Assembly (NCBI GenBank): GCA_964244495.1
Contig: CAXTIU010000003.1
Span: 124,001 to 188,000, forward strand
Direction: 5' to 3'
Source: RH-AL1 sp964244495
GTDB taxonomy: Bacteria; Pseudomonadota; Alphaproteobacteria; Rhizobiales; Beijerinckiaceae
DNA: 64,000 nt
How positions within the stretch are numbered: position 1 is the first letter of the stretch; each line of letters starts with the position of its first letter. This document shows, in pieces, positions 27,628 to 35,712 of this stretch. A program made the position numbers and the translations under genes. Under the pieces are notes generated by a model that was not told the DNA's origin, made no database searches, and saw only the letters and a program-made list of their open reading frames with translations.

Positions 27628-29388
27628 TCACACGGCGACGGCGGCGGAGGCCGGGACGTTGAGCGTCCACACGACGCCGCCCGGCTCGAAGCCGATGCCG
27701 GACTTGCCGCCAAGCGCGCGGCCGGCGATGCGGTCCATCACCACCGTCCCGAAGCCTTTGCGCGTCGGCGCGGTCACGGGAGGGCCGCCGGTTTCGCGCC
27801 AGGTCAGCGTCAGGGTCCGGGCGGTGTCCCCATCGAGCGCCCAGGCTATGGCGACGCGACCGTCCGCGTTCGACAGCGCTCCATACTTGGCGGCGTTGGT
27901 GGACAGCTCGTGCAGCGCGATGCCGACGTTCTGCGCGGCTTCCGGGCGCAGCAGGACGTCGTCGCCCTGGAGGAGGATGCGCGTGCCGAACAGGTCCTCG
28001 TAATGGTTGAGCTGGGAGCGGACGAGGTCCATCAGCGAGGCGCCGTGCCAGTCGACGGAGGACAGGAGGTCGTGCGAGCCGGCGAGCCCGGCGAGGCGAT
28101 CGGTGAAGCGCTTGACGAATTCCTCCGGCGTGATGCCGCTGGTCATCGACTGGCGCGCCATCGCCTGGATCACGGCGAGCAGGTTCTTCGAGCGGTGCGT
28201 CAGCTCCCGCATCAGGAAGCGGATGTGGTCCTCGCGCCGCTTCTGGGGTGAAACGTCGCGGAAGATCAGCGAGGCGCCGATCACCGGCCCGGCCGGGGCG
28301 CGGATGGGGGCGCTGGTCACCCAGAGGTCGATGATCGTGCCGTCCGGGCGCGTCTGCCGCGTCTCGAACTCGTGCGCCTCGCCGCTGGCCAGCCGACGGC
28401 GGTGCGCCTCCGCCTCCGCCCCGTCCATGTCGGACAGGCCGGCCGCCACAGGCTGGCCGATCATCGCGGCGGCCGGCAGGCCGAACAGCCGCTCGGCGGC
28501 GGCGTTCCATGAGGTGACCGTGCCCGCCCCGTCGGTGCCGACGATCGCGTCGATGGTGGAGGCGACGATCGAGGCCAGTTCCGCGTTCGCGCGCTCGGCC
28601 GTCTTGCGCTCCGTGATGTCGAAGGACAAGGAGAGCATCCGCTCCGGGACCCCGGCGGCGTTGCTGAAGAAGCGTCCGCGCGAGGCGATCCAACGGATCG
28701 TGGCGTCGCGGCGCACGATCCGGAACTCCTTGTCGAACGCCTGCCCCACCTGATGTCCGCCCGAGAACTCGCCGATCAGCGCGCCGAGATCGTCGGGGTG
28801 GATGCGTTCCAGGAGCGTGGCCGGCGCGAGCGGCTCGTCGGTACCACGCGGCGCGAGGTCGAACAGGTCGAGGAAGTTGTCCGAATGCACGAAGTGCCCG
28901 GTGGGAATGACCCAGTCGAGGATGGCGAGGCCGGCGGACTCCTGCGCCAGCAGCAGGCGGTCCTCGCTGTCACGCAGGTTGGCCTCGACCTTCTGCAGGC
29001 GCAGGAGCGAGCGGACCAGCGTCAGCATCTCGCGCGGATCGACCGGCTCGATCAGGTAGGCGTCGACGCAGTCCGCTCCGTCGTCGACCGGGATGGTGGG
29101 AGCCGAGCCGGGATCGGGCGCGGGGTCGGCCGGCGATGCGCCCCGCGCGGTCTGCAGGATGAACGTGTCCGGGCTGGCGGCCTTGATGCGCCGGCACACG
29201 TCGAGCGCGGCGCGATCGGAGGGCTCGAAGTCCAGGATCGCGAGGGACGGCGCCTCGGCGGCGGCGAAGGCGAGGGCATCATGGAGGGTCGCGATCGCGA
29301 CGGCACCGTAGCCGGCTCGCGTCAACAGCGCGTGCGCGTCCCGCGAACGAGACGTGCCGACGACGATGATCGTCTCAACGCTGCTCAC
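27628..29388 (-). CDS. HWE-family sensor histidine kinase with receiver-like and two PAS domains
   Basis: A 586-residue soluble kinase. Residues 1-130 fold like a response-regulator receiver (LAILDF with Asp53) but lack the N-terminal acidic pair and have Glu114 (LIEPVD) where the invariant Lys stands, with a Pro/Asp-rich insertion at about 84-105. PAS domains follow at about 150-265 and 275-390, each ending in the usual PAC-type strands (SFDITERKTAE; IFRDVSPQKRRED). The kinase core has His398 in ELTHRSKNLL, N-box ALHELSTNAAKYGALS, and the W-x-E of LTWRETG that defines the HWE group. No TM helices; no cognate regulator adjacent. Such kinases often act in the alphaproteobacterial general stress response. 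Confidence 0.88.
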   Translation of the reverse strand: MSSVETIIVVGTSRSRDAHALLTRAGYGAVAIATLHDALAFAAAEAPSLAILDFEPSDRAALDVCRRIKAASPDTFILQTARGASPADPAPDPGSAPTIPVDDGADCVDAYLIEPVDPREMLTLVRSLLRLQKVEANLRDSEDRLLLAQESAGLAILDWVIPTGHFVHSDNFLDLFDLAPRGTDEPLAPATLLERIHPDDLGALIGEFSGGHQVGQAFDKEFRIVRRDATIRWIASRGRFFSNAAGVPERMLSLSFDITERKTAERANAELASIVASTIDAIVGTDGAGTVTSWNAAAERLFGLPAAAMIGQPVAAGLSDMDGAEAEAHRRRLASGEAHEFETRQTRPDGTIIDLWVTSAPIRAPAGPVIGASLIFRDVSPQKRREDHIRFLMRELTHRSKNLLAVIQAMARQSMTSGITPEEFVKRFTDRLAGLAGSHDLLSSVDWHGASLMDLVRSQLNHYEDLFGTRILLQGDDVLLRPEAAQNVGIALHELSTNAAKYGALSNADGRVAIAWALDGDTARTLTLTWRETGGPPVTAPTRKGFGTVVMDRIAGRALGGKSGIGFEPGGVVWTLNVPASAAVAV

Positions 29389-29566
29389 GCATGAACCCCC
29401 GCGGGTCCGCCCTCGTGTCGACCGGCCCCTCGGTCTCAGACGCTCATACTTTGGGCAGACCCACCCTTACTTCACGGAAGCGCGAGCGGCGTGTCAATCA
29501 CGGTTCCAAAGAAGTCGGCGGCGGTCGCAGTTAAGGCTCACTTGTGACATATTTGCCGAGGAGCGC

Positions 29567-30091
29567 CTAGTCCGTCATCATCAGCGCCCAATAGGTCTTG
29601 AAGCGCGTGCCGGGCGCGTCGGCGGCGGCGATGCCCATGCGTCGCATCTTGGTGTCGAGCAGGTTGGCGTTGTGGCCGGGCGAGCGCTGCCAGCCGCCGA
29701 GCGCCGCGTCGGCGTCGGCGTAGCCGGCCGAAACGTTCTCCACCGCGTAACCCTTGGCGTGATGCGCCGCGTTGAGGCGGTGGTCCAGCGATCCCGCGAC
29801 CTCGTGGCTGAGATGGTCGGCACGCGCCATCGCGTTGGCCTGCGACTGGGCGAGCGCCATCAGGGCGGGATCGATGGCGACCTCCGACAGGCCGTGGGCG
29901 TGGCGGTAGGCGCAGATGCGCTGCCGGACCTCGGCCGGGTCGAGGCGCACGACGACGCTCGGGCGGGTCTGGACGATCTCGGGCGCGTCGTCCTCGGCGG
30001 CAAGGCATCCCGCGAGCGACAGGCCGGCGAGGGCGAGGCAGAGGGCGGCGAGGGGACGGCGAACGGCGTGGGGCGGGCTGGGGAAATTCAT
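29567..30091 (-). CDS. CAP/SCP-domain lipoprotein
   Basis: A 174-residue exported protein. The signal ends at lipobox LSLAGC (Cys29). The mature part is a CAP domain (SCP/PR-1/YkwD type): RICAYRHAHGLSEVAIDPALMALAQ, AMARADHLSHEVAG with the conserved His, GYAVENVSAGYADADAALGGW and SPGHNANLLD, where His and Glu line the cleft. Function of bacterial CAP proteins is mostly unknown; some bind lipids or peptidoglycan. It starts 15 bp after the MscS-like gene on the same strand, so they are probably co-transcribed. Confidence 0.88.
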   Translation of the reverse strand: MNFPSPPHAVRRPLAALCLALAGLSLAGCLAAEDDAPEIVQTRPSVVVRLDPAEVRQRICAYRHAHGLSEVAIDPALMALAQSQANAMARADHLSHEVAGSLDHRLNAAHHAKGYAVENVSAGYADADAALGGWQRSPGHNANLLDTKMRRMGIAAADAPGTRFKTYWALMMTD

Positions 30092-30106
30092 GGTCCGTTG
30101 CCCGGA

Positions 30107-32650
30107 TCAGCCGGTCTTGCGAGGGCGGGCGGCCTCGACGCCCCTGTCGAGGCTCCTGTCGCGGCCGGCTTCGAGGATCGACTGGAGCCTGTCCAGGCCG
30201 ACGATGTCGATGGCGGTCGGGCCGGCCGCCGGCCCGTCGAAGAAGCCGTGCCGCCGGAAGGCGGCGCAGATGGCGAAATACAGGTCGCTCTTGGTGCGCA
30301 CCATCGCCTCGACGTCGGCGACGAAGCAGAACAGGTCGAAGGTCATCGCGCCGGCGGTCAGGTTGGTGAAGCGGACCTGCGGCGAGGGCAGCGACAGGAC
30401 CGCCTCGTTGTCGCGGGCCAGGTCGATCAGCACCTCGCGGACCTTCTCGGGGTCGGCGGAGGCGTGGACGGAGAGTTCGATGGTCAGGCGCCCGACGCGG
30501 TCGGTGCGCATCAGGTTCTTGACGACGCCGCTGACGAGGTTCGAGTTCGGCACGATCACCGCCGCGCGGTCGAAGGTCTCGATCTCGGTCGAGCGGACGT
30601 TGATCTTGCGGACGTAGCCCTGGTCCGCCCCCACCACCACCCAGTCGCCGACGCGCACCGCGCGCTCCCACAGCAGGATCAGGCCGGACACGAAGTTGTT
30701 GACGATCGACTGGAGGCCGAAGCCGATGCCGACCGACAGCGCGCCGGCGACGATGGCGAGCTTCTGGAAGTCGACGCCGAGGTTGGCGGCGGCGAGCGCC
30801 AGCGCGACGAGGAAGCCGAGGTAGCCGAGGCTCGTCTTGATCGAGTTGCGCAGGCCGGCGTCGAGCCGCGTGTGCGGCAGGTACTTGTCCTCCAGCCAGT
30901 TCTGGACGGCGCGCGTCGCCGCCAGGACGGCGCCGAACAGGATCACCGCCACCGCGATGCCGGCGATGGAGATCGTGAAGTCGCCGACCTTGAAGCCGAA
31001 GAAGGCCGCGTGGAGGTTGCCGGCGACATCGGTCGACTGCATGCCCCAGGGCGCGGCGACGACCAGCAGCGCCACCACGATGAGCGTCAGGCGGGCGCCG
31101 CCCGACAGCAGGATCGAGAGTTGCCCCAGCGTCTCGCGGCGCAGCCCGACCGTGTGGAGGAGGTTGCGGCCGACCATCGACTTCGGGTCGAAGACGTTCG
31201 CGCAGGCCTCGTCGACGAAGGTCACGGCCAAGAACAGCACCGCGCCGACGGCGGTGACGAGAACGAGCTGATCGACCAGGAAGCCGGCGAAGGACGAGTA
31301 GCCGGCGAGCACCGCCGCCACGATGAGCACGATGAGCGCCCACGCGACGCCGCGCAGCAGCCCGAACCATTCATGCCGCTGCGCCGGCGAGGACGTCGCC
31401 ACCTCGGGGTCGCTCGCGTCCGGGTCGTCGCGGAAAACGGCGAGGGCCACCGCCATCGCGACCGCCACCAGCAGCGCCCCGATGCTCCGCGCGGCGATCG
31501 AGAACGCTTCCGAGGCGTAGATCACCTCGTTCAACGATTCGATAACCTTGATGGCGGACACGATGATCGCGATGCCGACGACCATGCGGGTCAGCTTGTC
31601 GACGGTCGTCTCGTCGAGGTCGACCAGGCGCCACGTCGGCCGGTCCGGCGCCAGGATGCCCCGCGCGAGCCCACCCGCGACCGCGACGCGCAGCACGCCG
31701 ACCTGCATCGCCGTGAACAGCGGCGCGATGCCGCCGTCAGCGACGGTGACGAACGAGAAGACGTAGGTGACGGCATACATGATCGCGACCACCGCCGCGC
31801 AGACACCGAGGCTGGTCCAGACCGCGATCCGGATCTTCCGCCACCCGTTCGGATCGGCCGCGTGGAACCGGCGCGCGATCAGGTGCGTGAAGAGGCGGCT
31901 CAGCGGCCAGTACAGGAGGACGACGGCGGCGACGAGCGACCAGAACGCGACGAGCTTGCCGCCGGTGAGGCCCTCGTTGAAGCCGTCGAGCCACCCCTTG
32001 AACACGCGCGTGGCGTCGGCCACGTCGCCCGGCGCCTCGCGCATGACACGCAGCCACAGCTGCGGGCTGAGGATGCTGGTCGAGCGCTGGAACAGGGAGG
32101 TGGTGAACAGGGCGCGCTGCCGCTTGCCGATGTAGGCGGCCTCCTGCTGGGCCTTCACCTCCAGCACCTTGGCGCGCTTGAGCAGGCCGTCGTTGTCGTC
32201 GAAGGTCTTCTGCAGGCCCGCCCGCTCCTTGGCGACGTCGGCGCTGTCGGTGGCGCCCTTCGGCCCGAGCTGGTCGAGGCGCGCCTTCATCGCGGCGGTG
32301 CGCGGGATCAGCCGATCGACGATGCCCTGCGCCCGCGCGGTCAGCGGCAGCACGTCGTTCGCCGCCTCGCCCAGGAGCGCGGGGGTCGGGTGGGGAACGT
32401 CGAACGTCTTCTCGACCGCCGCGAGCTTGGCGGCGAGCGCGTCGACCTCGGCCGACAGCTGCTCCTCCGTCTGGCTGACCGGCGCGGCGGGCGCCGGGGC
32501 CGGCGGACCCTGCACCGCCCCGACCGGCGCCGCCTGACCCGCCGTCGTCTGGCTTCCCTTCGTCTGGGCCGAGGCGGCCGGGACGCCCACGGCCGAGACG
32601 GCGCAGACGAGCAGGACGGCGCGGAGGAGGCGGCGAAGCGGCGGGATCAT
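30107..32650 (-). CDS. Large MscS-type mechanosensitive channel with DUF3772-like periplasmic domain
   Basis: An 847-residue inner-membrane protein. After a signal peptide (cleavage near ASAQ, residue 29) comes a helical periplasmic domain with coiled-coil character (about 55-210) resembling DUF3772, then about ten transmembrane helices and a C-terminal MscS core: the pore helix VAGALSVGIGFGLQSIVNNF near residue 640, the beta domain ERAVRVGDWVVVG and the IVPNSNLV segment. Such channels release osmolytes on hypo-osmotic shock. ATG 32650 is chosen as it starts a clean signal peptide. Confidence 0.88.
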   Translation of the reverse strand: MIPPLRRLLRAVLLVCAVSAVGVPAASAQTKGSQTTAGQAAPVGAVQGPPAPAPAAPVSQTEEQLSAEVDALAAKLAAVEKTFDVPHPTPALLGEAANDVLPLTARAQGIVDRLIPRTAAMKARLDQLGPKGATDSADVAKERAGLQKTFDDNDGLLKRAKVLEVKAQQEAAYIGKRQRALFTTSLFQRSTSILSPQLWLRVMREAPGDVADATRVFKGWLDGFNEGLTGGKLVAFWSLVAAVVLLYWPLSRLFTHLIARRFHAADPNGWRKIRIAVWTSLGVCAAVVAIMYAVTYVFSFVTVADGGIAPLFTAMQVGVLRVAVAGGLARGILAPDRPTWRLVDLDETTVDKLTRMVVGIAIIVSAIKVIESLNEVIYASEAFSIAARSIGALLVAVAMAVALAVFRDDPDASDPEVATSSPAQRHEWFGLLRGVAWALIVLIVAAVLAGYSSFAGFLVDQLVLVTAVGAVLFLAVTFVDEACANVFDPKSMVGRNLLHTVGLRRETLGQLSILLSGGARLTLIVVALLVVAAPWGMQSTDVAGNLHAAFFGFKVGDFTISIAGIAVAVILFGAVLAATRAVQNWLEDKYLPHTRLDAGLRNSIKTSLGYLGFLVALALAAANLGVDFQKLAIVAGALSVGIGFGLQSIVNNFVSGLILLWERAVRVGDWVVVGADQGYVRKINVRSTEIETFDRAAVIVPNSNLVSGVVKNLMRTDRVGRLTIELSVHASADPEKVREVLIDLARDNEAVLSLPSPQVRFTNLTAGAMTFDLFCFVADVEAMVRTKSDLYFAICAAFRRHGFFDGPAAGPTAIDIVGLDRLQSILEAGRDRSLDRGVEAARPRKTG

Positions 32651-32796
32651 GGAATTGGCATCCGTCAGTCCGGCGTCGGAGGAAGACCCACGAGGATGAC
32701 GCCGGGTCGGTGGATGGCGCCGCCGGCAGGAAGCGGTGCGAATTCGGTTTTGTTGCGGCGCGGGACGAGGAGCGGGGGCTCGCAGCGTTCCCCGCC

Positions 32797-33675
32797 TCAC
32801 AGTCCGGCGTTCTTGCCGATCGTCCGGCCGATACCCGACCAGTCCGTGTCGTCACCCTCGATGGCGATCGTCTGCAGGAGGTGGTCGCGCAACACGCCGA
32901 GCAACGGCATCGGCACGCGCAACGCCGCCGCCGAGTCGCCGACGAGGCGCATGTCCTTCAGGCCGAGCGGCGCCTTGAAGCCGACCGGCTGGTAATGGTC
33001 CTCCACGATCATCCGGCCGTAGTTCTTGTAGGGGGGCGCGTCGAACAGGGTGTTGGTCATCACCTCGTGCAACATCGCCTTGGGCACCCCGCCCTTGGCG
33101 GCGAGCGTCATCGCCTCGCCCATCGTCTCGATGGCGGAGAGGATCATGAAGTTGCCGCACAGCTTGACGAGGTTGGCGGCGGACGGCGTCTCGCCGACCC
33201 GGAACAGCTTCGGTCCCATGGCCTTGAAATAGGGTTCCGCCTCGTCGATATCCCCGGCCGCGCCCGCCGCGACGATCGACAGCTGGCCGGCCGCCGCCGC
33301 GATCGGGCGGCCGAACACCGGAGCCGACAGGTAGCGTTGCCCGTGCTCGGCGTGCTCTCGCGCCACCCGGTCGGCGGTCGCCACCGAGATGGTGCTGAGC
33401 GACACGTGCAGGGCGCGCTCCGGCAGTCCTTTCAGGAGCCCTCCTTCGCCGCGCAGCACGGCGAGCAGGGCAGCATCGTCCGCCAGGATGCTGAAGGCGA
33501 CGGTGGCGTCGGCGACCGCCTCGGCGGCGGTGCCGGCCTCCCGCGCGCCGGCGGCGACGAGGTCGGCGGCCTTGCCGGGGCTCCGGTTCCACACCGTCAC
33601 GTCGTGGCCGGCCTTGACCAGGTTGGCGGCGATGCCGGAGCCCATGCTGCCCAGGCCGATGAAAGCGATGCTCAT
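32797..33675 (-). CDS. NAD(P)-dependent beta-hydroxyacid dehydrogenase (3-hydroxyisobutyrate dehydrogenase family)
   Basis: A 292-residue dehydrogenase. The N-terminus AFIGLGSMGSGIAANLVKAG holds the Rossmann loop (residues 7-12), VTVWNRSP ends with Asn-Arg as expected for NADPH binding, SLSTISVATA is the substrate-binding segment, and NLVKLCGNFM contains the catalytic Lys near residue 168. Family members oxidise 3-hydroxyisobutyrate, tartronate semialdehyde or reduce glyoxylate/succinic semialdehyde; the exact substrate is not evident. ATG 33675 gives the normal family N-terminus. Confidence 0.85.
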   Translation of the reverse strand: MSIAFIGLGSMGSGIAANLVKAGHDVTVWNRSPGKAADLVAAGAREAGTAAEAVADATVAFSILADDAALLAVLRGEGGLLKGLPERALHVSLSTISVATADRVAREHAEHGQRYLSAPVFGRPIAAAAGQLSIVAAGAAGDIDEAEPYFKAMGPKLFRVGETPSAANLVKLCGNFMILSAIETMGEAMTLAAKGGVPKAMLHEVMTNTLFDAPPYKNYGRMIVEDHYQPVGFKAPLGLKDMRLVGDSAAALRVPMPLLGVLRDHLLQTIAIEGDDTDWSGIGRTIGKNAGL

Positions 33676-33774
33676 GGTCGATGATCCCTTCGCGTCGCCG
33701 TCATCCCGGCGCCCGCCTCCCACCTTCGTAGACGCTCGTGGCGGGCCGACGCAACACGGTCGACGAGGGCGCCT

Positions 33775-34743
33775 TCAGGCTTCCGCCGTCGGCCCCGCCG
33801 CCCGGAGTCGCTCGGCGACCCGCGTGATCAGCGCGTCGCCGCGCGCGATGCGGGCGCCGCGCTGGAGGGCGCTGTGGATCATGCCCTCCACGCGCTCCGC
33901 CTCCACCGGCACGCCGGCGGCGCGCAGCCGCCGCGCGTAGGCCTCGCCCTCGTCGCGCAGCGGGTCGACCTCGTTGGTGACGACCAGCGCCGGGCACAGG
34001 CCGGCGAGGTCGGGGGCGAGCAGCGGCGACACGTCGGGCAGCGTGCGGTCGGCCGTGCCGCAGTACAGGTCAAGGCTGCGGCGCAGCTCGTCCATGCGGA
34101 TGACCGCCCCGTCATAATCCGCGCGCGAGGGGTAGGATGTCCCCTCCGGCAGCTCCGCGCTCGGGCGCAGGTCCGTGTTGGGGTAGAGCAGCACCTGGAG
34201 CGCCAGCGACAGGCCGGCGTCCCGCGCGCGCCGCGCGATCACGGCGGCGAGGCAGCCGCCGGCGCTGTCGCCGATCACCGCGATGCGGCCCGCCTCGACG
34301 TCCGGCTCGGTGAGCAGCACCATCAGCGCGGCGGCGCAATCGCCGACGGCGGCGGGAAACGGGTGCTCGGGCGCCAGCCGGTAGTCGATCGCGGCGACCT
34401 GCCAGCCGGAGCGCAGCGCCAGCCAGCGCAGCGGGATGTCGTAGGCCGCCAGCGAGCCGGCGACGAAGCCGCCGCCGTGGATGAACAGCGCGGTCGGCCG
34501 CCGCCCCGCCGCGTCATCGGGACGGTAGACCCGCAGCGCGATGGCCCCACCGTCGGGCAGCGGCACCCGCCGCGTCGCGCCGGCGATCGGGGGGGCGGCA
34601 CCCTGCATCGCGACGACCTTCTCGAGTTCGGCGCGGTAGCCGGCGAGCCACTCGCCCGCGTCCGCCGCCATCGGCGCGGCGCCGGCGGCCAGTTGGTCGA
34701 GCACCGACCTGGCCTGCGGATCGATCCGAGGTGCGTCGATCAT
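33775..34743 (-). CDS. Alpha/beta-hydrolase (HSL-family esterase)
   Basis: A 322-residue member of the hormone-sensitive-lipase family. HGGGFVAGS (oxyanion hole) lies near residue 93, the nucleophile elbow GDSAGGCLAA near 165, VTNEVDPLRDEGEAYA provides the Asp near 262, and EGMIHSA the His near 292. A cap helix region precedes the core. No signal peptide. ATG at 34743 follows AGAGGGA; an extension to 34776 is less likely. It lies upstream of the beta-hydroxyacid dehydrogenase on the same strand. Confidence 0.85.
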   Translation of the reverse strand: MIDAPRIDPQARSVLDQLAAGAAPMAADAGEWLAGYRAELEKVVAMQGAAPPIAGATRRVPLPDGGAIALRVYRPDDAAGRRPTALFIHGGGFVAGSLAAYDIPLRWLALRSGWQVAAIDYRLAPEHPFPAAVGDCAAALMVLLTEPDVEAGRIAVIGDSAGGCLAAVIARRARDAGLSLALQVLLYPNTDLRPSAELPEGTSYPSRADYDGAVIRMDELRRSLDLYCGTADRTLPDVSPLLAPDLAGLCPALVVTNEVDPLRDEGEAYARRLRAAGVPVEAERVEGMIHSALQRGARIARGDALITRVAERLRAAGPTAEA

Positions 34744-34839
34744 GGGCGTGTGTCCCTCTGTCTCGCTCGGCAACATGTGCCGCGCTCGCGTGTTCCCGGC
34801 TTAGCGGCGAGAGAACGGTGGCGGGAAAGGCTGGAGCGC

Positions 34840-35640
34840 ATGGATTACGCGGTTCGAGGCAAGGCGGCGGTGGTGACCGGCGCCGACTCCGGCATGGGCT
34901 TCGCGACGGCGAGGATGCTGCTCGCCGAGGGCGTGCGCGTGGTGATCGCCGACCAGTTCCCCGATCAGATCGAGGCGGCGGCACGCGAGCTGAGCGCGCA
35001 TGGCGAGGTTCACCCGGTGGTGGTCGACGTGACGGAAACCGCGTCCGTCGAGGCGCTGCGCGACGCGGCCCTCGCCAAGCTCGGCCCGATCGACTTCCTG
35101 GTGAACGCCGCCGGGGTGACCGGCGCCACCGGCGATTTCCACACCATCGGCGACGAGGGCTGGCTCGACACCATCCAGATCCTGCTGATGGGGACGGTGC
35201 GGGTCGCGCGCGCCTTCATCCCCGGCATGGTCGAACGCAAGCAAGGCCGCGTGATCCTGTTCGGCTCGGAGGACGCGGAGCAGCCCTACGCCGACGAGCT
35301 TCCCTACTGCGCCGCCAAGGCCGGCATCCTCAACCTCGCCAAGGGCCTCTCGAAGACCTATTCCAAGCACGGCGTGCTCGTGAACTCGGTCAGCCCCGCC
35401 TACATCGCGACCCCGATGACCGACGCGATGATGGAGAAGCGCGCGAAGGAGAACGGCACGAGCGTCGACGAGGCGATCCAATCCTTCCTCAAGGAGGAGC
35501 GGCCGACGCTGGAGCTGCGGCGCCGGGGCCGGCCGGAGGAGGTCGCCAGCCTGGTGGTGTTCCTGTGCTCGGCCCAGGCGAGCTTCATCAACGGCTCGAA
35601 CTACCGGGTCGACGGCGGCTCCGTCGCGACGGTCGGGTAG
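34840..35640 (+). CDS. Short-chain dehydrogenase/reductase
   Basis: A 266-residue classical SDR. The cofactor motif TGADSGMGFA is near residue 14, NAAGVTG near 89, and the active-site YCAAK near 152, with a preceding Ser in LFGSEDAE. VIADQF after the second strand suggests NAD preference (Asp). The C-terminal YRVDGGSV matches SDRs that act on sugars or acyl-CoA substrates. Divergent from the esterase with a 96-bp shared promoter region; GGAAAGGCTGGAGCGC precedes the ATG. Confidence 0.88.
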   Translation: MDYAVRGKAAVVTGADSGMGFATARMLLAEGVRVVIADQFPDQIEAAARELSAHGEVHPVVVDVTETASVEALRDAALAKLGPIDFLVNAAGVTGATGDFHTIGDEGWLDTIQILLMGTVRVARAFIPGMVERKQGRVILFGSEDAEQPYADELPYCAAKAGILNLAKGLSKTYSKHGVLVNSVSPAYIATPMTDAMMEKRAKENGTSVDEAIQSFLKEERPTLELRRRGRPEEVASLVVFLCSAQASFINGSNYRVDGGSVATVG

Positions 35641-35712
35641 GGCTCGGCCGCCGGCCCCAACGCCGGCCCTATATCGCAGGGCGCGCGGGCGATGATGACG
35701 CGGGAGGGATTG

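Noticed and set aside
29354..32995. A 1213-codon open frame on the plus strand opposite the kinase, CAP and MscS genes; similar long antisense frames at 15928-18384 (minus) and 34801-38082 (minus).
   Set aside because: They are codon-bias shadows of GC-rich genes: their translations are Arg/Gly/Ala/Asp-rich without domains, and the opposite strand carries complete recognised proteins.
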